Source of the DNA: Terebella lapidaria
Taxonomy: Eukaryota; Annelida; Polychaeta; Terebellida; Terebellidae
Length of the DNA stretch: 64,000 nt
Assembly (NCBI GenBank): GCA_949152475.1
Contig: OX424555.1
Coordinates: 16,572,868 to 16,636,867 of the forward strand
Reading direction: 5' to 3'
The first letter of the stretch is position 1; each line of letters opens with the position of its first letter. Under the pieces are notes generated by a model, which was not told the origin of the DNA, ran no database searches, and worked only from the letters and a program-made list of their open reading frames with translations. The position numbers were made by a program, and so were the translations under genes. Shown here in pieces: positions 1-11,219 of this stretch.

Positions 1-1420
1 ATAGAGTGCATCCCTATATTTTCAACGTTAACATTTGATTTCCAACTACAGACACCCTGGGGTTTCTGAAAAAATATGTTTCGCTGAGTTATGGGGGAGG
101 GGGGGGGGGTGCATGGGGGACCCCCGTAGCCCGCGGCCTATATATTATTATCACAGATGTCAAAATGGATATTTCAAATGCTCGTAATAAGTTAACCTGT
201 TACCTTTTTATTATTCAGTTGATCATTCTGGAAAACAATAGATTTCGTGAGACAATAGGTGTCTTCATCATTCCTTGAAAACTCCCACCTATAGAGCGTT
301 CACAACCCATGTGTGCTAAACAGGCCAATTTAAGCGCAAAATGTGTCAGAAAACGCCCACAACCAAAATCGATTGATGTCGGGATTTTACCATAAGAAAC
401 GTCTTCATGAAAAACTATTAGAATCGGTTCCGATTTGCAACCTATAGTGTTCACAAGAAAATCTCCATGGTGGCGGTGGCGCAATGGAGACAGATCCATA
501 GTAACCGCCGAACATCGTTTGGGGGATACAATTAGATGTGTAAACAAACACTTGACACCACCACAGTTACCCCTAACCAGACCGGGATGACACCCTAAAA
601 TACATTATGTGAATAACCCTAATTCGTCTTCATCAAGGCATACAGAAACCATTGAGTATTGAGTGGCAATGTCAATATATTCCAATGATTCTCAAGAGCA
701 TCTCGAAATGAAATCACAGAGGAAAGCACAATTGTTGGATAAAACAAGTGTGTATTTATATTGTCAGAAATGTGGTCCAAGCTCTACATTTTTCTTTTAG
801 TGTCACCCCAAAATTCAATGGCAAGAAGCAATAAGACACGAGCTTATGGTTCATTACATCCGTGTATTGTTCAACTACTTCACACTTGCAATAGGAAAAT
901 GCTTGAAATAACACATGCAATCTGTTTCACAACACCCATTTCCTGATGTTTCCATACACCGTGAACATGGACTATTTAAACACGAGATAAATCTTGTTGA
1001 TATTTTACGTTGGGAATATAAATCTTCCTTGAATGAGCACTAAAGCTTTCCCGAACTCATTCATCTTGTGTAACACATCCATGCTAATGGACACCATGCA
1101 CACTCGAGCATGCTAATGGCCAACACAGTGATATCATGTCTTATAGTCAAGTGAAGTTACAATAGCAAGCTCAACTAGCAGAATGGTAACTTAGAACTAA
1201 TTTCTACTTGCACATGAAATGTACATGTTATTCATCGGCAGTGAATCGTTGCCGACATAATATTCAGGATTCACAAACTGCCGATGTATGTATCTTACGA
1301 TTGGTGTTTTCCCTCAACAGGTGCATTACCATAACCCAATATCGCATGGCAAGTTATTGATTCATATCATATATTATATTTTCAGATACGACCTAATTTC
1401 TTTATTTTCGCTCGTTATTC
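1..1420. other. Left flank with one 110-codon open frame and a G run
   Basis: No recognised gene. A G-rich run lies at 93-109. On the minus strand 547-215 is open for 110 codons (MFTHLIV... to ...LLFSRMIN, stop at 215). It has no recognisable domain and no second copy in the window to test conservation. It may be chance or an isolated exon. The rest (560-1420) is unassigned AT-rich sequence in which I see no clear repeat. Confidence 0.3.
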
Positions 1421-1451
1421 ACTGCTCATTGGATTTCTGACACTGTTTCAG

Positions 1452-1626
1452 CCTGGCTTATGTAGACGGGCACTGCCTCATCAGACACCTTCCCGTTTCG
1501 ATCTTGTGACACATAGGGAAACCTCACAGCTTCCCACAATGGCCTGGGCCGACGTCGTAGATAATGGCAGTCTAGTGCTGTATCCGACATGCAGCGGCTC
1601 TGCTCTTAGAAAAGAGACAGTAGCCT
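1452..1626 (+). pseudogene. Exon-like island T-prime, copy 1 (plus orientation)
   Basis: The block follows a good splice acceptor (GACACTGTTTCAG just before 1452) and is open for about 58 codons. It contains THRETSQLPTMAWADVVDNG, which aligns in frame with RETPTVAQDDVIYNG of the F exon at 21407-21633, so the two blocks look like paralogous exons. Further copies lie about 0.6 kb upstream of each other two-membrane-segment ORF (near 17006, 46907 and 58159, all minus strand), and these are disrupted. No function is recognised. The acceptor is conserved in all four copies, which argues for former exon status. Confidence 0.35.
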
Positions 1627-2124
1627 AGTCATATTGAAAACATCCCGGGGGTGAATTCGAATTAATTACTCCCACAGTTGGGAATCTGAGAGATGACAAT
1701 GAAGAAGTGCAGGATGATCATAACTCAACATTATGGATACAATGGATTGACAGTGTGGTATACTCAATATCAATACGTGAACGTCTGGCACATACAAATA
1801 TTTTTTCGACATTATATTCTCCAAGGCAAATTTGATATTATCATTTTTTGATATTAGCAACACAAACTACTTTTACAGATAACTGAAATGTGCCGGATGA
1901 TTAATTGATTGGGCGTTTTGCAATGAATACAATACAGGATATAATTAGCGTCATCCAGACCCACCAATTAGTATTAGCATTGGAGAAAGATGTGTTGACA
2001 GAATCCGTGCTGGAAATGACCCTTAATCAGAGTTGAGTTAGATTACTGAAATGAAACAAATTGGATTTCATGACACAGCTGGAATAGATTCTGATTGAAC
2101 CTTGCTGTGGATGGCATTAACGGA

Positions 2125-2358
2125 ATGAATTGGATCAGAAACTTCTCATACAAATGGCAAGTTGCCGAGATGGCCGTCGGTCTCTCTTCTACCGTAGCTG
2201 GCGCTGTCTTTCTACTGGTGTCTATGGGAATTCCCTCACCTCTTTGGCGAATCCTGGCCGGCACCTGCCTCAGTATTGGCACCATATGTACTGTTATGGG
2301 TGCCGCGTGGTGCTATCTGTCTGTGCGACGTGTAAGGGAGTGTGAGGTGGAAACTTAG
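2125..2358 (+). pseudogene. Two-membrane-segment small protein, copy 1, shortened
   Basis: First of four copies of a small membrane protein ORF. It starts at a conserved ATG (MNWIRNF...). An in-frame TGA lies about a dozen codons upstream in all four copies, so this ATG is the likeliest start. Two hydrophobic stretches are visible, roughly residues 13-34 and 38-62, joined by a short loop with PSPLWRI. Compared with the intact copies at 45991 and 57201, this one lacks a ten-residue stretch including SEHEIYGR and ends early, because a TTG codon has become TAG after ECEVET. It lies in the opposite orientation to the other copies. Family not recognised. Confidence 0.5.
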
Positions 2359-2769
2359 ACCAGCGAGGCTCAATGGAAATGATTGTGCCTGTGTCTTCTT
2401 TTCAATCCATTTTTAATGTTCTGCACTGTATAATAGAGAAAAAAATACATATATACACAAAACCCTTGGCATATGTAAGCTGTGAATTATAAATTGGAAT
2501 AACGAATCATGAATTAATCGTGAACTGGAAATTTTGTTTTCGTATATTTGGTTCTATGCACGTTACGTTTCAACGAATATACAGTATATGCAATTTGTAC
2601 ACGACGTACGTACATACTTTTACCTCAGTTAAAGCAGAGCAAGTGGTGCTCATTGTTGATATTACAGGTTTGTAATAATTGGTTATACACGAGCTTTATA
2701 AGTAGCAATCACATGGACGCGAACACAGAATCAGTAATTGGTGACAATTATAAATCACTCATGTTTCTT

Positions 2770-3068
2770 GTAGCCTTTGGGCTTGTGATTAGGTACTTAT
2801 GTACTTGTCATATATCTATTCCATGAGGTTTGTTTTGGATTTATAATTTATTATCTTAGGTTGTTGGACAGTTGTATACTAATTTCATCAGATGTACAGT
2901 AGAAACAACTACATTCAACACACTGTCTACCCCTGATGACGCCAGTGTGTCTTTGGATAAACTATTTGGTCGGGCTTTGTTTCTATTGCAAAATGTTGTT
3001 TTTTTACGTTTGTTATTATCATCAAAATCTGAATGTACTTGTGGTAATAGATTGAAACTTACATTTCC
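2770..3068 (-). repeat. R2 interspersed repeat, copy a
   Basis: About 300 bp, seen again at 3600, 59381 and (inverted) 63005. On the minus strand it keeps a protein-like frame rich in charged residues (LLP..HSDFDD.NNKRK, then IETKPDQIVYPKTHWR), here with a frame slip. In unit C it interrupts sequence that is continuous in units A and B, so it behaves as a mobile or duplicated cassette. No terminal repeats are recognised. Confidence 0.5.
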
Positions 3069-3599
3069 ATCTCCATAACGAAACCTCTGGCATCAATCTG
3101 TATTGTGAGACTCCCAGACCAATTACTGGGTAGAAATAAGGCTCTCATATTAATGTTGACATGGTGAATTATGATGTTTATGTGACTCGAGGATGCACCC
3201 TCGTGTGCATCATAAATCTTCGCAAATTACTTTGTTTGATGTCACTAAACTTTAAGCTGATTACCCATATCAATCAACTGGGTGTGTCACACCATGAAGT
3301 TGTGGGTAGGCATCGCCACAATACAATGGGTGCATTAGCGAATGTATAATAGTGATGCCACAACAATAACTTATAACAGTGTATGGTTCACCCTAAATTT
3401 GAACATAGTATAAATTCAGTACTGCACTCATGGCAAATGTGAGAATGATCGCTGAAACTGGCGTGAAATCAATTTCTTCACTCCATTACATATCTCATTC
3501 GTATAGTGCTGACATACTCAATTTAAAGTTTTTTGTTTGAATTCCCTTTCCACGTTTGAAATGTTCCACGTCACAATGTGTGTGTGTGACTTCACTGAG

Positions 3600-3835
3600 T
3601 GGGCCATCCACACGTTATTTTCATAGGTTGTTGGGCAGTTGTATACTAATTCCATCAGGTGTACAGTAGAAACAACTACATTATCCACACTGTCTGCCCC
3701 TGATGACGCTAGTGTGTCTTTTGATAAAGTATTTGGTTGGGCTCTGTTTCTATTGTAAAATGTTGTACTTTACGTTTGTTATTGGAATCATCAAAATTTG
3801 GCTGTATTGGTGGTAATAGATTGATACTTACATTA
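3600..3835 (-). repeat. R2 interspersed repeat, copy b
   Basis: Second copy, in the same orientation and about 0.8 kb from copy a. The minus-strand frame reads INVSINLLPPIQPNFDD then NKRKVQHFTIETEPNQ. The sequence between the two copies (3070-3600) shows no gene. A GTAAGT donor-like site lies at the start of the reading frame (AATGTAAGT in minus sense), as in copy c. Confidence 0.5.
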
Positions 3836-4273
3836 ATATGAGCCCGGAAAATACCTTCACTAGAACTACAACTTTCACTTGAAACACGAACATGGCATTT
3901 GTCTAGCATAGCTACCTATATTGCACAAGTTTATATGATAAAATAGTTCTCATGCAGGGGTAAAATTAACGTGCTAATATCGAGGATCAAGCCGGTACAA
4001 TATAAGGAATATATAGGTATAGGCCTAACCCTAAATTCCATCACTAATTCAAAGTGAACGAAACATGAAGTTCAATATACCTGAATAGATTACATGTAAT
4101 TAGTACGCCAATTCATTCGTTATCACACAATGTAAACAAATTGTTTACATCGAGAATTGTTTTTCGGTATCCTCAAACGTCACTGCTGCGTCATCGGGAC
4201 ATGTGTAGGGTGGTGTATCAATTGTATGTCTTGAATATAAACTAGTGCCCAATTATAAAAGTAACCTTGGCAT

Positions 4274-4508
4274 ATGTTGGCAGGTGAGTGAAATATAACA
4301 TTGATTGAAAGTGCTCCGAATCTTAATTAGTATTTCAGAAAGATATTGGTCGCAGGACCGGGAACGGGTTTTCTACGATTATGGCATCGATCACCATACT
4401 CTCAACACAGTATACCATCGGGAGGCTGAACAGAGGCCACGAAAAATTAATGTACCTAATTGGCAAAAATTTTCTGATTTACTAAATAGAGCATGGAAAG
4501 GGAAATAG
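4274..4508 (+). CDS. Possible small two-exon gene with a 55-nt intron
   Basis: Exon 1 is ATG TTG GCA G (4274-4283), followed by a strong donor GTGAGT. The acceptor TATTTCAG ends at 4338 and exon 2 runs 4339-4508. Joining them keeps frame and gives about 60 residues: MLAERYWSQDRERVFYDYG..., continuing with NVPNWQKFSDLLNRAWKGK and a TAG stop. The composition (charged, aromatic, W-rich) looks protein-like, and the block is not part of the duplicated islands. I recognise no family. The intron is very short for most animals, and no promoter or poly(A) signal was assigned. It could be the tail of a larger gene or a chance ORF. Confidence 0.35.
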
Positions 4509-5470
4509 CATCCGTCTAAAATTAACGTTGCTGTCGATATGGGTAGAATTTGTCGACTTGCTTGATAAATATTGCTATTTTGTACGACTTTAAGGTTTCT
4601 GTAGAATTCACGTTAGCGAACCTGTGACATGTATTATTACATATGCATGACATGTAACCTTGTACCTGTATTTACGATTCTATTATCATTTCGTGACTTC
4701 TTGGATGAAATATTGCCAAAGCACATTAGAATTCAAATGAATAACGGTAGACCAAATATGATGGTACAAATGGTTTTGTCCATCTTGTGGTGAATGTATA
4801 TTAGTATATCGTACGACTTCATATAATTAACAAATATCTTCTGTTACATTAACACATCACCTATAGAAATTCGATGTGATCAGTATCATTATGTGCACTT
4901 CCATATGATACTCCGTTGTATGTTATAAGTTGTGTGACATCTTGCGTAAAATATCGCCATCACAACACGTTATACCTGGCATAGAATACTGAAACCAATA
5001 ATATAGGATTACACATTCAATCAAACCTACATATATATAGTTGTACCTGATAGTATAACTAGTTTTGTAACTGCTGGCATGCTAGTAACATATTATTAGT
5101 GATTTGTTGAGAATCTATTCATACCGAGTCATCATTTGGTTTGATCAACCTGCAGACTGACTTTAAAATGACCATACCCACGTTTTCGACTTAATTTGAT
5201 ATCTTGAATAGATAAGAACGAGATAGCGGTAGGATATAGAATAGAATATAGATTTCCCTAGTGGCGACAGTCATTGGACAGTGCCAGTTCCTGTATTTCA
5301 TGAATCAGCCACACTTCAAATTTACCCTTGCAGTGTGGCGTTTTTATCACGTTAAACATATGTTTCATCAAAAACCCTGAAATCAAGGATCGTCATAAAG
5401 GATCCTTGCTGAAATTGTGATCACATGAATGAAAACTCTCGTGTCACCCACCATGAACAATCTCTGCTTA
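4509..5470. other. Unassigned AT-rich spacer
   Basis: About 960 bp with no ORF of note, no obvious tandem repeat and no match to other blocks that I can see. Its right end runs into the copy-1 version of the F exon, which is split by the pogo element. Confidence 0.4.
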
Positions 5471-5479
5471 ATATCATGC

Positions 5480-5600
5480 CTTTAGTATCCATGGTCTGAG
5501 TGCTGGGAAATGCTGTGTTGTCTCAGAGCCTAGCTCACCAATTTCTACTATGACCCAGGACGATGTCATGTATAATGTGCTGTCTCGTGCCATGTGGTTA
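5480..5600 (+). pseudogene. F exon, copy 1, left half (interrupted by pogo)
   Basis: The sequence around TGACCCAGGACGATGTCATG and CTGTCTCGTGC matches the F exon of unit A (minus strand 21633-21407). The exon is cut at a TA by the pogo element and resumes at 9688, where ATCCTGGGATGTA and the donor ACAG|GTAAGC (about 9788) are recognisable. The upstream half is diverged. Its orientation is opposite to the A, B and C copies. Confidence 0.5.
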
Positions 5601-5989
5601 CGGTAGGGTGGGGCAAGACGGTTTTTGGGGCAAGAAGGCAAATCAACCTATGATACGTTATGACATATCCGCGCGCCATTATGATGTTTCATTTGATGAA
5701 GCGCCACCTGATGAATGACTACGTAGTGAACAGAGGGAAAACTAAACACGTGGAAGGTAGTATGAGAATATGTTGATATGACGCCTGCTTGCTTTAAAAC
5801 TTGTCACATTTCGAGCTGTTCTGGTGGAAACATTTCTTCAAGTCATATTGCAAACTAGTATACTTACCAATACAAAATATGGTGTAGAATTTGACCAAAA
5901 AATAACATTGGGCGATAATAGGGTATTCTTGGGGTGTGTTTTGTGAAAACGAAATCAATGTCACTGGGGGTAAGACGGTAATGATAGGT

Positions 5990-6025
5990 GTGGGGCAAGA
6001 CGGTAGTATGTCCGTCTTGCCCCAC
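5990..6025. repeat. Subterminal hairpin built from the pogo end motif
   Basis: The 14-bp arms GTGGGGCAAGACGG and CCGTCTTGCCCCAC are perfect complements separated by an 8-nt loop. They reproduce the element's terminal motif about 400 bp inside the left end. A looser cluster of the same motif lies at 9451-9500 near the right end. They may be extra transposase-binding sites. Confidence 0.7.
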
Positions 6026-6155
6026 GCCAATACAAATCTGTGTGGGTATAAATCTGTGTAAGTTAATATGTAGCCCAGCCTTCCCTATGTGTGTGTGCGT
6101 GTGTTTGTGCGCAACAAAATAAAATAACATTTTTCCTAGACCTGTTTTTTTTCAG

Positions 6156-8921
6156 ATGGTCAGAACGTACAAACGCAAAACGGATCGCGGTAAATATGGA
6201 GCTGATGTCCTACAGCAGGCTATCGTGTCTATTGCCCATGGCATGCCGAAATATGAAGCAAGTCGACTGTACCATATACCCATGAGTACAATCCATCGGC
6301 ACGTGAAAGGAAAAGTACAAAAGAGAGGCCATATTCAGTTGGGTCCTCGAAAACCTGTGCTCTCAACTGAATCAGAAGAGGAGCTAGTACAACATATAAA
6401 AAACAATGGAAAAGTTCTTGTACGACCTAACGACGATTGACGTACGAAAACTTGCCTACTCTCTCGCGGAAAGAAGTGGAACTTCACATCCTTTCTCCAG
6501 ACACACCAAATTGGCAGGAAAGGACTGGCTAGCTGGATTCCTAAAGCGCCATCCAGACTTATTGATCAGGACCCCACAAGCAACTAGTCTGTCGAGAGCA
6601 GTATGGTTTAACAAACCTCAGGTACAGAGATTTTTCCAAGTCTACAAAGAAGTTCTGAGAACAAAACCTTACTCAGATGCCACTGTGTGGAATATGGACG
6701 AAACCGGTATTACCAATGTGCAGAAACCAGCCAAAATTGTAGCGACTAAGGGGGTGCGTCAAGTTGCAAAAATGACCGCGCTGAACGTGGCGTAACAGTC
6801 ACAGTATTGTGTGCTACCAGTGCCTCTGGTACTTACCTGCCACCTATGTTCGTTTTCCCACGCAAGAGAATGAACCCTGCCTTGATGAGGGGGGCACCAG
6901 CTGGTGCCATCTATGGCATCTATGGACTGACGGAGAACTGTTCATACAGTGGCTCCAGCATTTCGCCAAGTTCACACGGTGCATTGAAGAAAACCCACAT
7001 GTCCTTATACTAGACGGCTACCATAGCCACAAAACCTTAGAAGCTGTCACCTTTGCAAGATCAGTAAGTCTCACGATGATCACATTGCCGGTCCATACCA
7101 CACACAAAATGCAGCCGTTAGACCGCCCTTTCTTCAAGGCCATGAAAGCTGCATATAACAGAGCTACTGACAACTGGATGGTTTCACATCCAGGTGAACG
7201 TGTTCAGCTCTACGACATGGCGTCTATCTTCGCTTCAGCTTACAATACAGTGACAACAGCAGTGTGACAGGTTTCAGAATTTGTGGCCTATGGCCCTACG
7301 ATGACACCATCTTAATGATGAGGACTTTGCTGCATCAAATGTTACTGACGAGCCAGGGCCAGCAGTAAATCCAGGACCAGTAGTTCAGATCGCCCAGCAG
7401 CCAGACCTGCCAGCCCTGCCACAGCAAGCAGCCTAGCAGACAGAACCGCCAGCCCTGCCACAGCAAGCAGCCCACCAGACAGAACCGCCAGCCCTGCCAC
7501 AGCAAGCAGCCCAGCAGACAGAACCGCCAGCCCTGCCACAGCGAGCAGCCCAGCAGCCAGACCTGCCAGCCCCGCCACAGCAAGCAGCCCAGCAGCCAGA
7601 CATGCCAGCCCTGCCACAGCGAGCAGCCCAGCAGCCAGACATGCCAGCCCTGCCACAGCAAGCAGCCCAGCAGCCAGACATGCCAGCCCTGCCACAGCAA
7701 GCAGCCCACCAGCCAGACATGCCAGCCCTGCCACAGCGAGCAGCCCAGCAGCCAGACCTGCCAGCCCCGCCACAGCAAGCAGCCCAGCAGCCAGACCTGC
7801 CAGCCCTGCCACAGCGAGCAGCCCAGCAGCCAGACCTGCCAGCCCCGCCACAGCAAGCAGCCCAGCAGACAGAACCGCCAGCCCTGCCACAGCGAGCAGC
7901 CCAGCAGCCAGACCTGCCAGCCCCGCCACAGCAAGCAGCCCAGCAGACAGAACCGCCAGCCCTGCCACAGCAAGCAGCCCACCAGCCAGACATGCCAGCC
8001 CTGCCACAGCAAGCAGCCCAGCAGACACAACCGCCAGCCCTGCCACAGCAAGCAGCCCAGCAGACACAACCGCCAGCCCTGCCACAGCAAGCAGCCCATC
8101 AGACAGAACCGCCAGCCCTGCCACAGCAAGCAGCCCACCAGCCAGACATGCCAGCCCTGCCACAGCAAGCAGCCCATCAGACAGAACCGCCAGCCCTGCC
8201 ACAGCAAGCAGCCCAGCAGACACAACCGCCAGCCCTGCCACAGCAAGCAGCCCATCAGACACAACCGCCAGCCCTGCCACAGCAAGCAGCCCAGCAGCCA
8301 GACCTGCCAGCCCCGCCACAGCAAGCAGTCCAGCAGACAGAAACGCCAGCCTTGCCACAGCAAGCAGCCCAGCAGACAGACCTGCCAGCCCTGCCACAGC
8401 AAGCAACCCAGCAGCCAGACCTGCCATCTCTGCCACAACAAGCAGCCGAGCAGCCAGAACCACCAGCCCAAACTGCCAAACTACTTTTGGGGGAATTATC
8501 TCCTGTTCCAAAGCTGCACAAGCAAAGAACAAGGAAGAGGAAAGCTGAAACCCCCATGGTATTAACTGCATCGCCGTTCAAAGATCAGTTGGAAAATCAG
8601 CTGTTAGAGAAAAGGGTGAAGACGAAGAAGCCAATCCAGGGAGCATCAAAAATAAAGGTGACAATAAAGAAGAAGACACAAACAACAAAGACGAAGACGC
8701 AACAAAGACAAAGACGCTTTTTGGGCAAAAGCACAAAAACGAAAGGTAAAAGGGCCACCAAAAGAGGCAACGACAGGAGGCCAGATGATCAGGAATGGTT
8801 TTGTCTGGTTTGTTGAGAAGCCTTTAGCAACAGTCGCCCTGGAGAGGAATGGGTGCAATGTGTCGTCTGCAAACTTTGGGCACACGCAGACTGTGCTGTA
8901 GATGATGTGATTAGTGAATAA
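6156..8921 (+). pseudogene. Pogo-like transposase with PQ-rich repeats and C-terminal PHD-like finger
   Basis: Cut-and-paste transposase of the pogo/Tigger clade. The N-terminus (MVRTYKRKTDRGKYGAD, then YEASRLYHIPMSTIHRH) is a pipsqueak-type helix-turn-helix. A CENP-B-like second DNA-binding region (DWLAGFLKRHPDL) follows. The DDE motifs are visible as [17 protein letters not shown] and THKMQPLDRPF, giving D-35-D between the last two. The 3' part encodes about 27 thirteen-residue PALPQQAAQQPDL-type repeats, a lysine-rich stretch, and a final zinc finger (WFCLVC then EEWVQCVVCKLWAHADC). The frame is broken by about three frameshifts in the DDE half (near 6410, 6790 and 6900) and by stops at 7265, in the first repeat, and at 8814, where a probable GGA is TGA. 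Confidence 0.85.
7394..8465 (+). repeat. 39-bp coding minisatellite in the pogo transposase
   Basis: About 27 units of 39 bp (core CCAGCCCTGCCACAGCAAGC) encode 13-residue Pro/Gln/Ala repeats. Units come in variants (QPDL, QPDM, QTEP, QTQP) arranged in alternating blocks, which suggests unequal exchange. Because the period is a multiple of three, the minus strand is also open for about 400 codons (LLAVAGLA... and WQVWLLGC...). Those antisense frames are shadows. Confidence 0.9.
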
Positions 8922-9687
8922 CACGCGAAGTGACGCTATAGATGACAATCGGTTTCACGTTGTTTCTAGTTTGTTAAACAATAATTTGTAAGTATAGTAT
9001 TTAAGGGCTTGTACGGCAATGTTGGAAGAAAGGTTAAATAAATTAATGGAATGCCAAATCTTCGCAAGACCTAGCCATTGTGATTGTGAACCAGACTCGT
9101 TAAGTAATTTGTAGTTACTGCATGGTTAAAGTAGCCTTGGGAAATATACTCATAGATACCTGAACAAATTTCAGCGTATGTGCTGTATGTCTTCACAAAT
9201 TGTTGATACATGTATAGTTTTCTTGTTTGTTGGGATAAAATTCATGTGCAAAATTGGATTTCTGTTTTTAAATTATAACCTACAAATTTACATACATGTC
9301 AGAGCACACATTCACCGTGTACACTATTTATCATTGTTCCTGGTGCATTGGTGAAATTGAATCAGTTTTATATTGTTTCACATTAGAAATGCACACATGA
9401 CGTATTCACAAAATGATATATTGACCCAAGTTTGGCGTTCAGGATACAATGGGGTAAGACGACCCAACGGACCGTCTTGCCCAAGGTGTGGGGCAAGAAG
9501 AACATTTTAAAATATTTTTTATATTTGAGATATCCCAGCGTGGGGGATAGTTTGTTATTCATATTACTATATATATATCATAGCATGCAAAAATAGTTAA
9601 TACAACAGCTCTACCTAGGAAAATATCATTTGAATCCACAAAAAGCACAATTTTCTCTTAGGGGGTCCGTCTTGCCCCACCCTACCC

Positions 9688-10690
9688 TACAGCTATTCAT
9701 CCTGGGATGTATATACTAGTAGATGACCTTTGAATCGCTCATCATTCGGTCCACGAACCAGTGGATATATATGGGGTAATTTGACAGGTAAGCTGTAGTT
9801 CATGTGAGAATAAGCATGATAAGCAAGCTACCTAATGAACCATTAATACAATAAAAGCTTTCTGATGGTGAGATATAAGCAAAGCAAATTTTGAGTGGAT
9901 AAAGTAATGTATCCGTTTACTGTACCTTCACAGCGATCACACAAGTCAACAGATGCCCTCATTTGAATTGGGCTTGAAGCTGTGTGGATTAAATCTATTC
10001 AACTTAATTGGTGATCATCACAGCTTTGGTGAACATCGTTTACCAAAGCTGTTGTAGACATGTGAGGGGGTGTGGAGTTTAGAAACTTTTGCCAGTGATG
10101 CTTTGCAGATGATCAAATAGTGTCTGCTTATTCAGTCTGTCTCAATGTTTTGTTTCATGTACATACACATAATTGTTTGCACATATCATTTTATGCTCGT
10201 AGATGCTGAAAATCAAGACGTTTGCTCCAAGGATAGGACCGCATCCATTCATCCACTCAATAACATATATCCCTAGTACTATCCAACTTAATTTTATTTC
10301 TTGGCACGATGCAAGTAAGGAGATACCATTGTTCCGAGAGTAATTGGCCAATTAGTTTCAGGAACCTTTGTCCCACTGCAGATATTCTCAAACTGATTGA
10401 AGACAGGTCCCAGGTATTCTGATTGTTCACCCTATCAAGTGAATAATATAATATTTCTAGTGAAAGAAATTTGTTTCGAGCGAACAGCATAATATTTTGT
10501 GAACAAAATCTATTTAGAGTGAATGTGGATGAAATGACACATACTGTCATATACCGTAACTGTATTATGTAAGACTGAAATGTTAGTAGTATGCTGTTCA
10601 TGTATATAACATACACACTTGTATGAGGTAAAAGCAACAGTTTCACACATTAAATTAAACGAAAATGAACAATGTCAATCTAAGGTTATT
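9688..10690. other. Copy-1 F exon right half and spacer
   Basis: 9688-9788 completes the F exon copy interrupted by pogo and ends at a donor (ACAG|GTAAGC), matching the unit C version near 59047. 9790-9880 also matches unit C around 58960-59045. The rest (9880-10690) has minus-strand frames of 69 and 129 codons (10142-10351 and 10257-10646) without recognisable domains or conserved copies, so I regard them as chance. Confidence 0.45.
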
Positions 10691-11219
10691 TCTTCTTTTA
10701 TTTTTCAATTTATGTGTTATTTAATCAGTGAAGACTGGTCAGCTATTTATGGTAGAGTGATCTCCCCCAGTCCCCAATTCAAAATGACTTGATTTCATTG
10801 GAAATAGACAGTGCCATCCTTACAAGTACATGTATATTCAGTACCTGTCACTGACCATCGAGAAAACATTCGGATCATTCTTTAATCAGGGAATATTTGC
10901 TAAACAGTTTATATAGCGGTAAGTTACAAGTCCTCAAAATGAAGGCTATAGGAAATGATAGCCAATAGTGTACTTCCATATGGGAGTATATAACTTAATT
11001 TGACACCGTTCTAAACAGCTCTGAAGCATGTTATACGGTAATAGATGGCCATGATGACACCTATTCGAGGAATCTGAAGTAGTGGCATACATGTTATGTG
11101 GCCATGTGTATATGAACATTGAAATTCAGAACAATTGAAATCCAGCACCAAGATTTATTCCGACCAGTGTGATATAAATTCAATAATTTCAGCTGTAATA
11201 ATCCATTCTGGGACAAAAA

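Larger units (their letters stand above)
5601..9687 (+). mobile_element. Pogo-type DNA transposon, near full length, inactive
   Basis: The inverted ends are CGGTAGGGTGGGGCAAGACGG on the left and its near-perfect complement ending at 9687 on the right. TA dinucleotides at 5599-5600 and 9688-9689 form the expected target duplication of the Tc1/mariner/pogo superfamily. The terminal motif GGGGCAAGACGG recurs inside both ends (5990-6025 and 9451-9500). The element encodes one broken transposase with DDE, repeat and zinc-finger parts. The matching block in unit A is uninterrupted, which confirms the empty site. Confidence 0.9.

Noticed and set aside
4254-4261. TATAAAAG as a promoter TATA box for the ORF at 4274
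   Set aside because: It sits only about 20 bp upstream of the proposed ATG, so transcription would start at or after the start codon; such AT-rich matches are common here.
7335-8571. Minus-strand frames of 378 and 409 codons over the pogo repeat array
   Set aside because: They arise because the 39-bp unit is a multiple of three and lacks stops on either strand; the plus frame continues into the zinc finger and is the real one.
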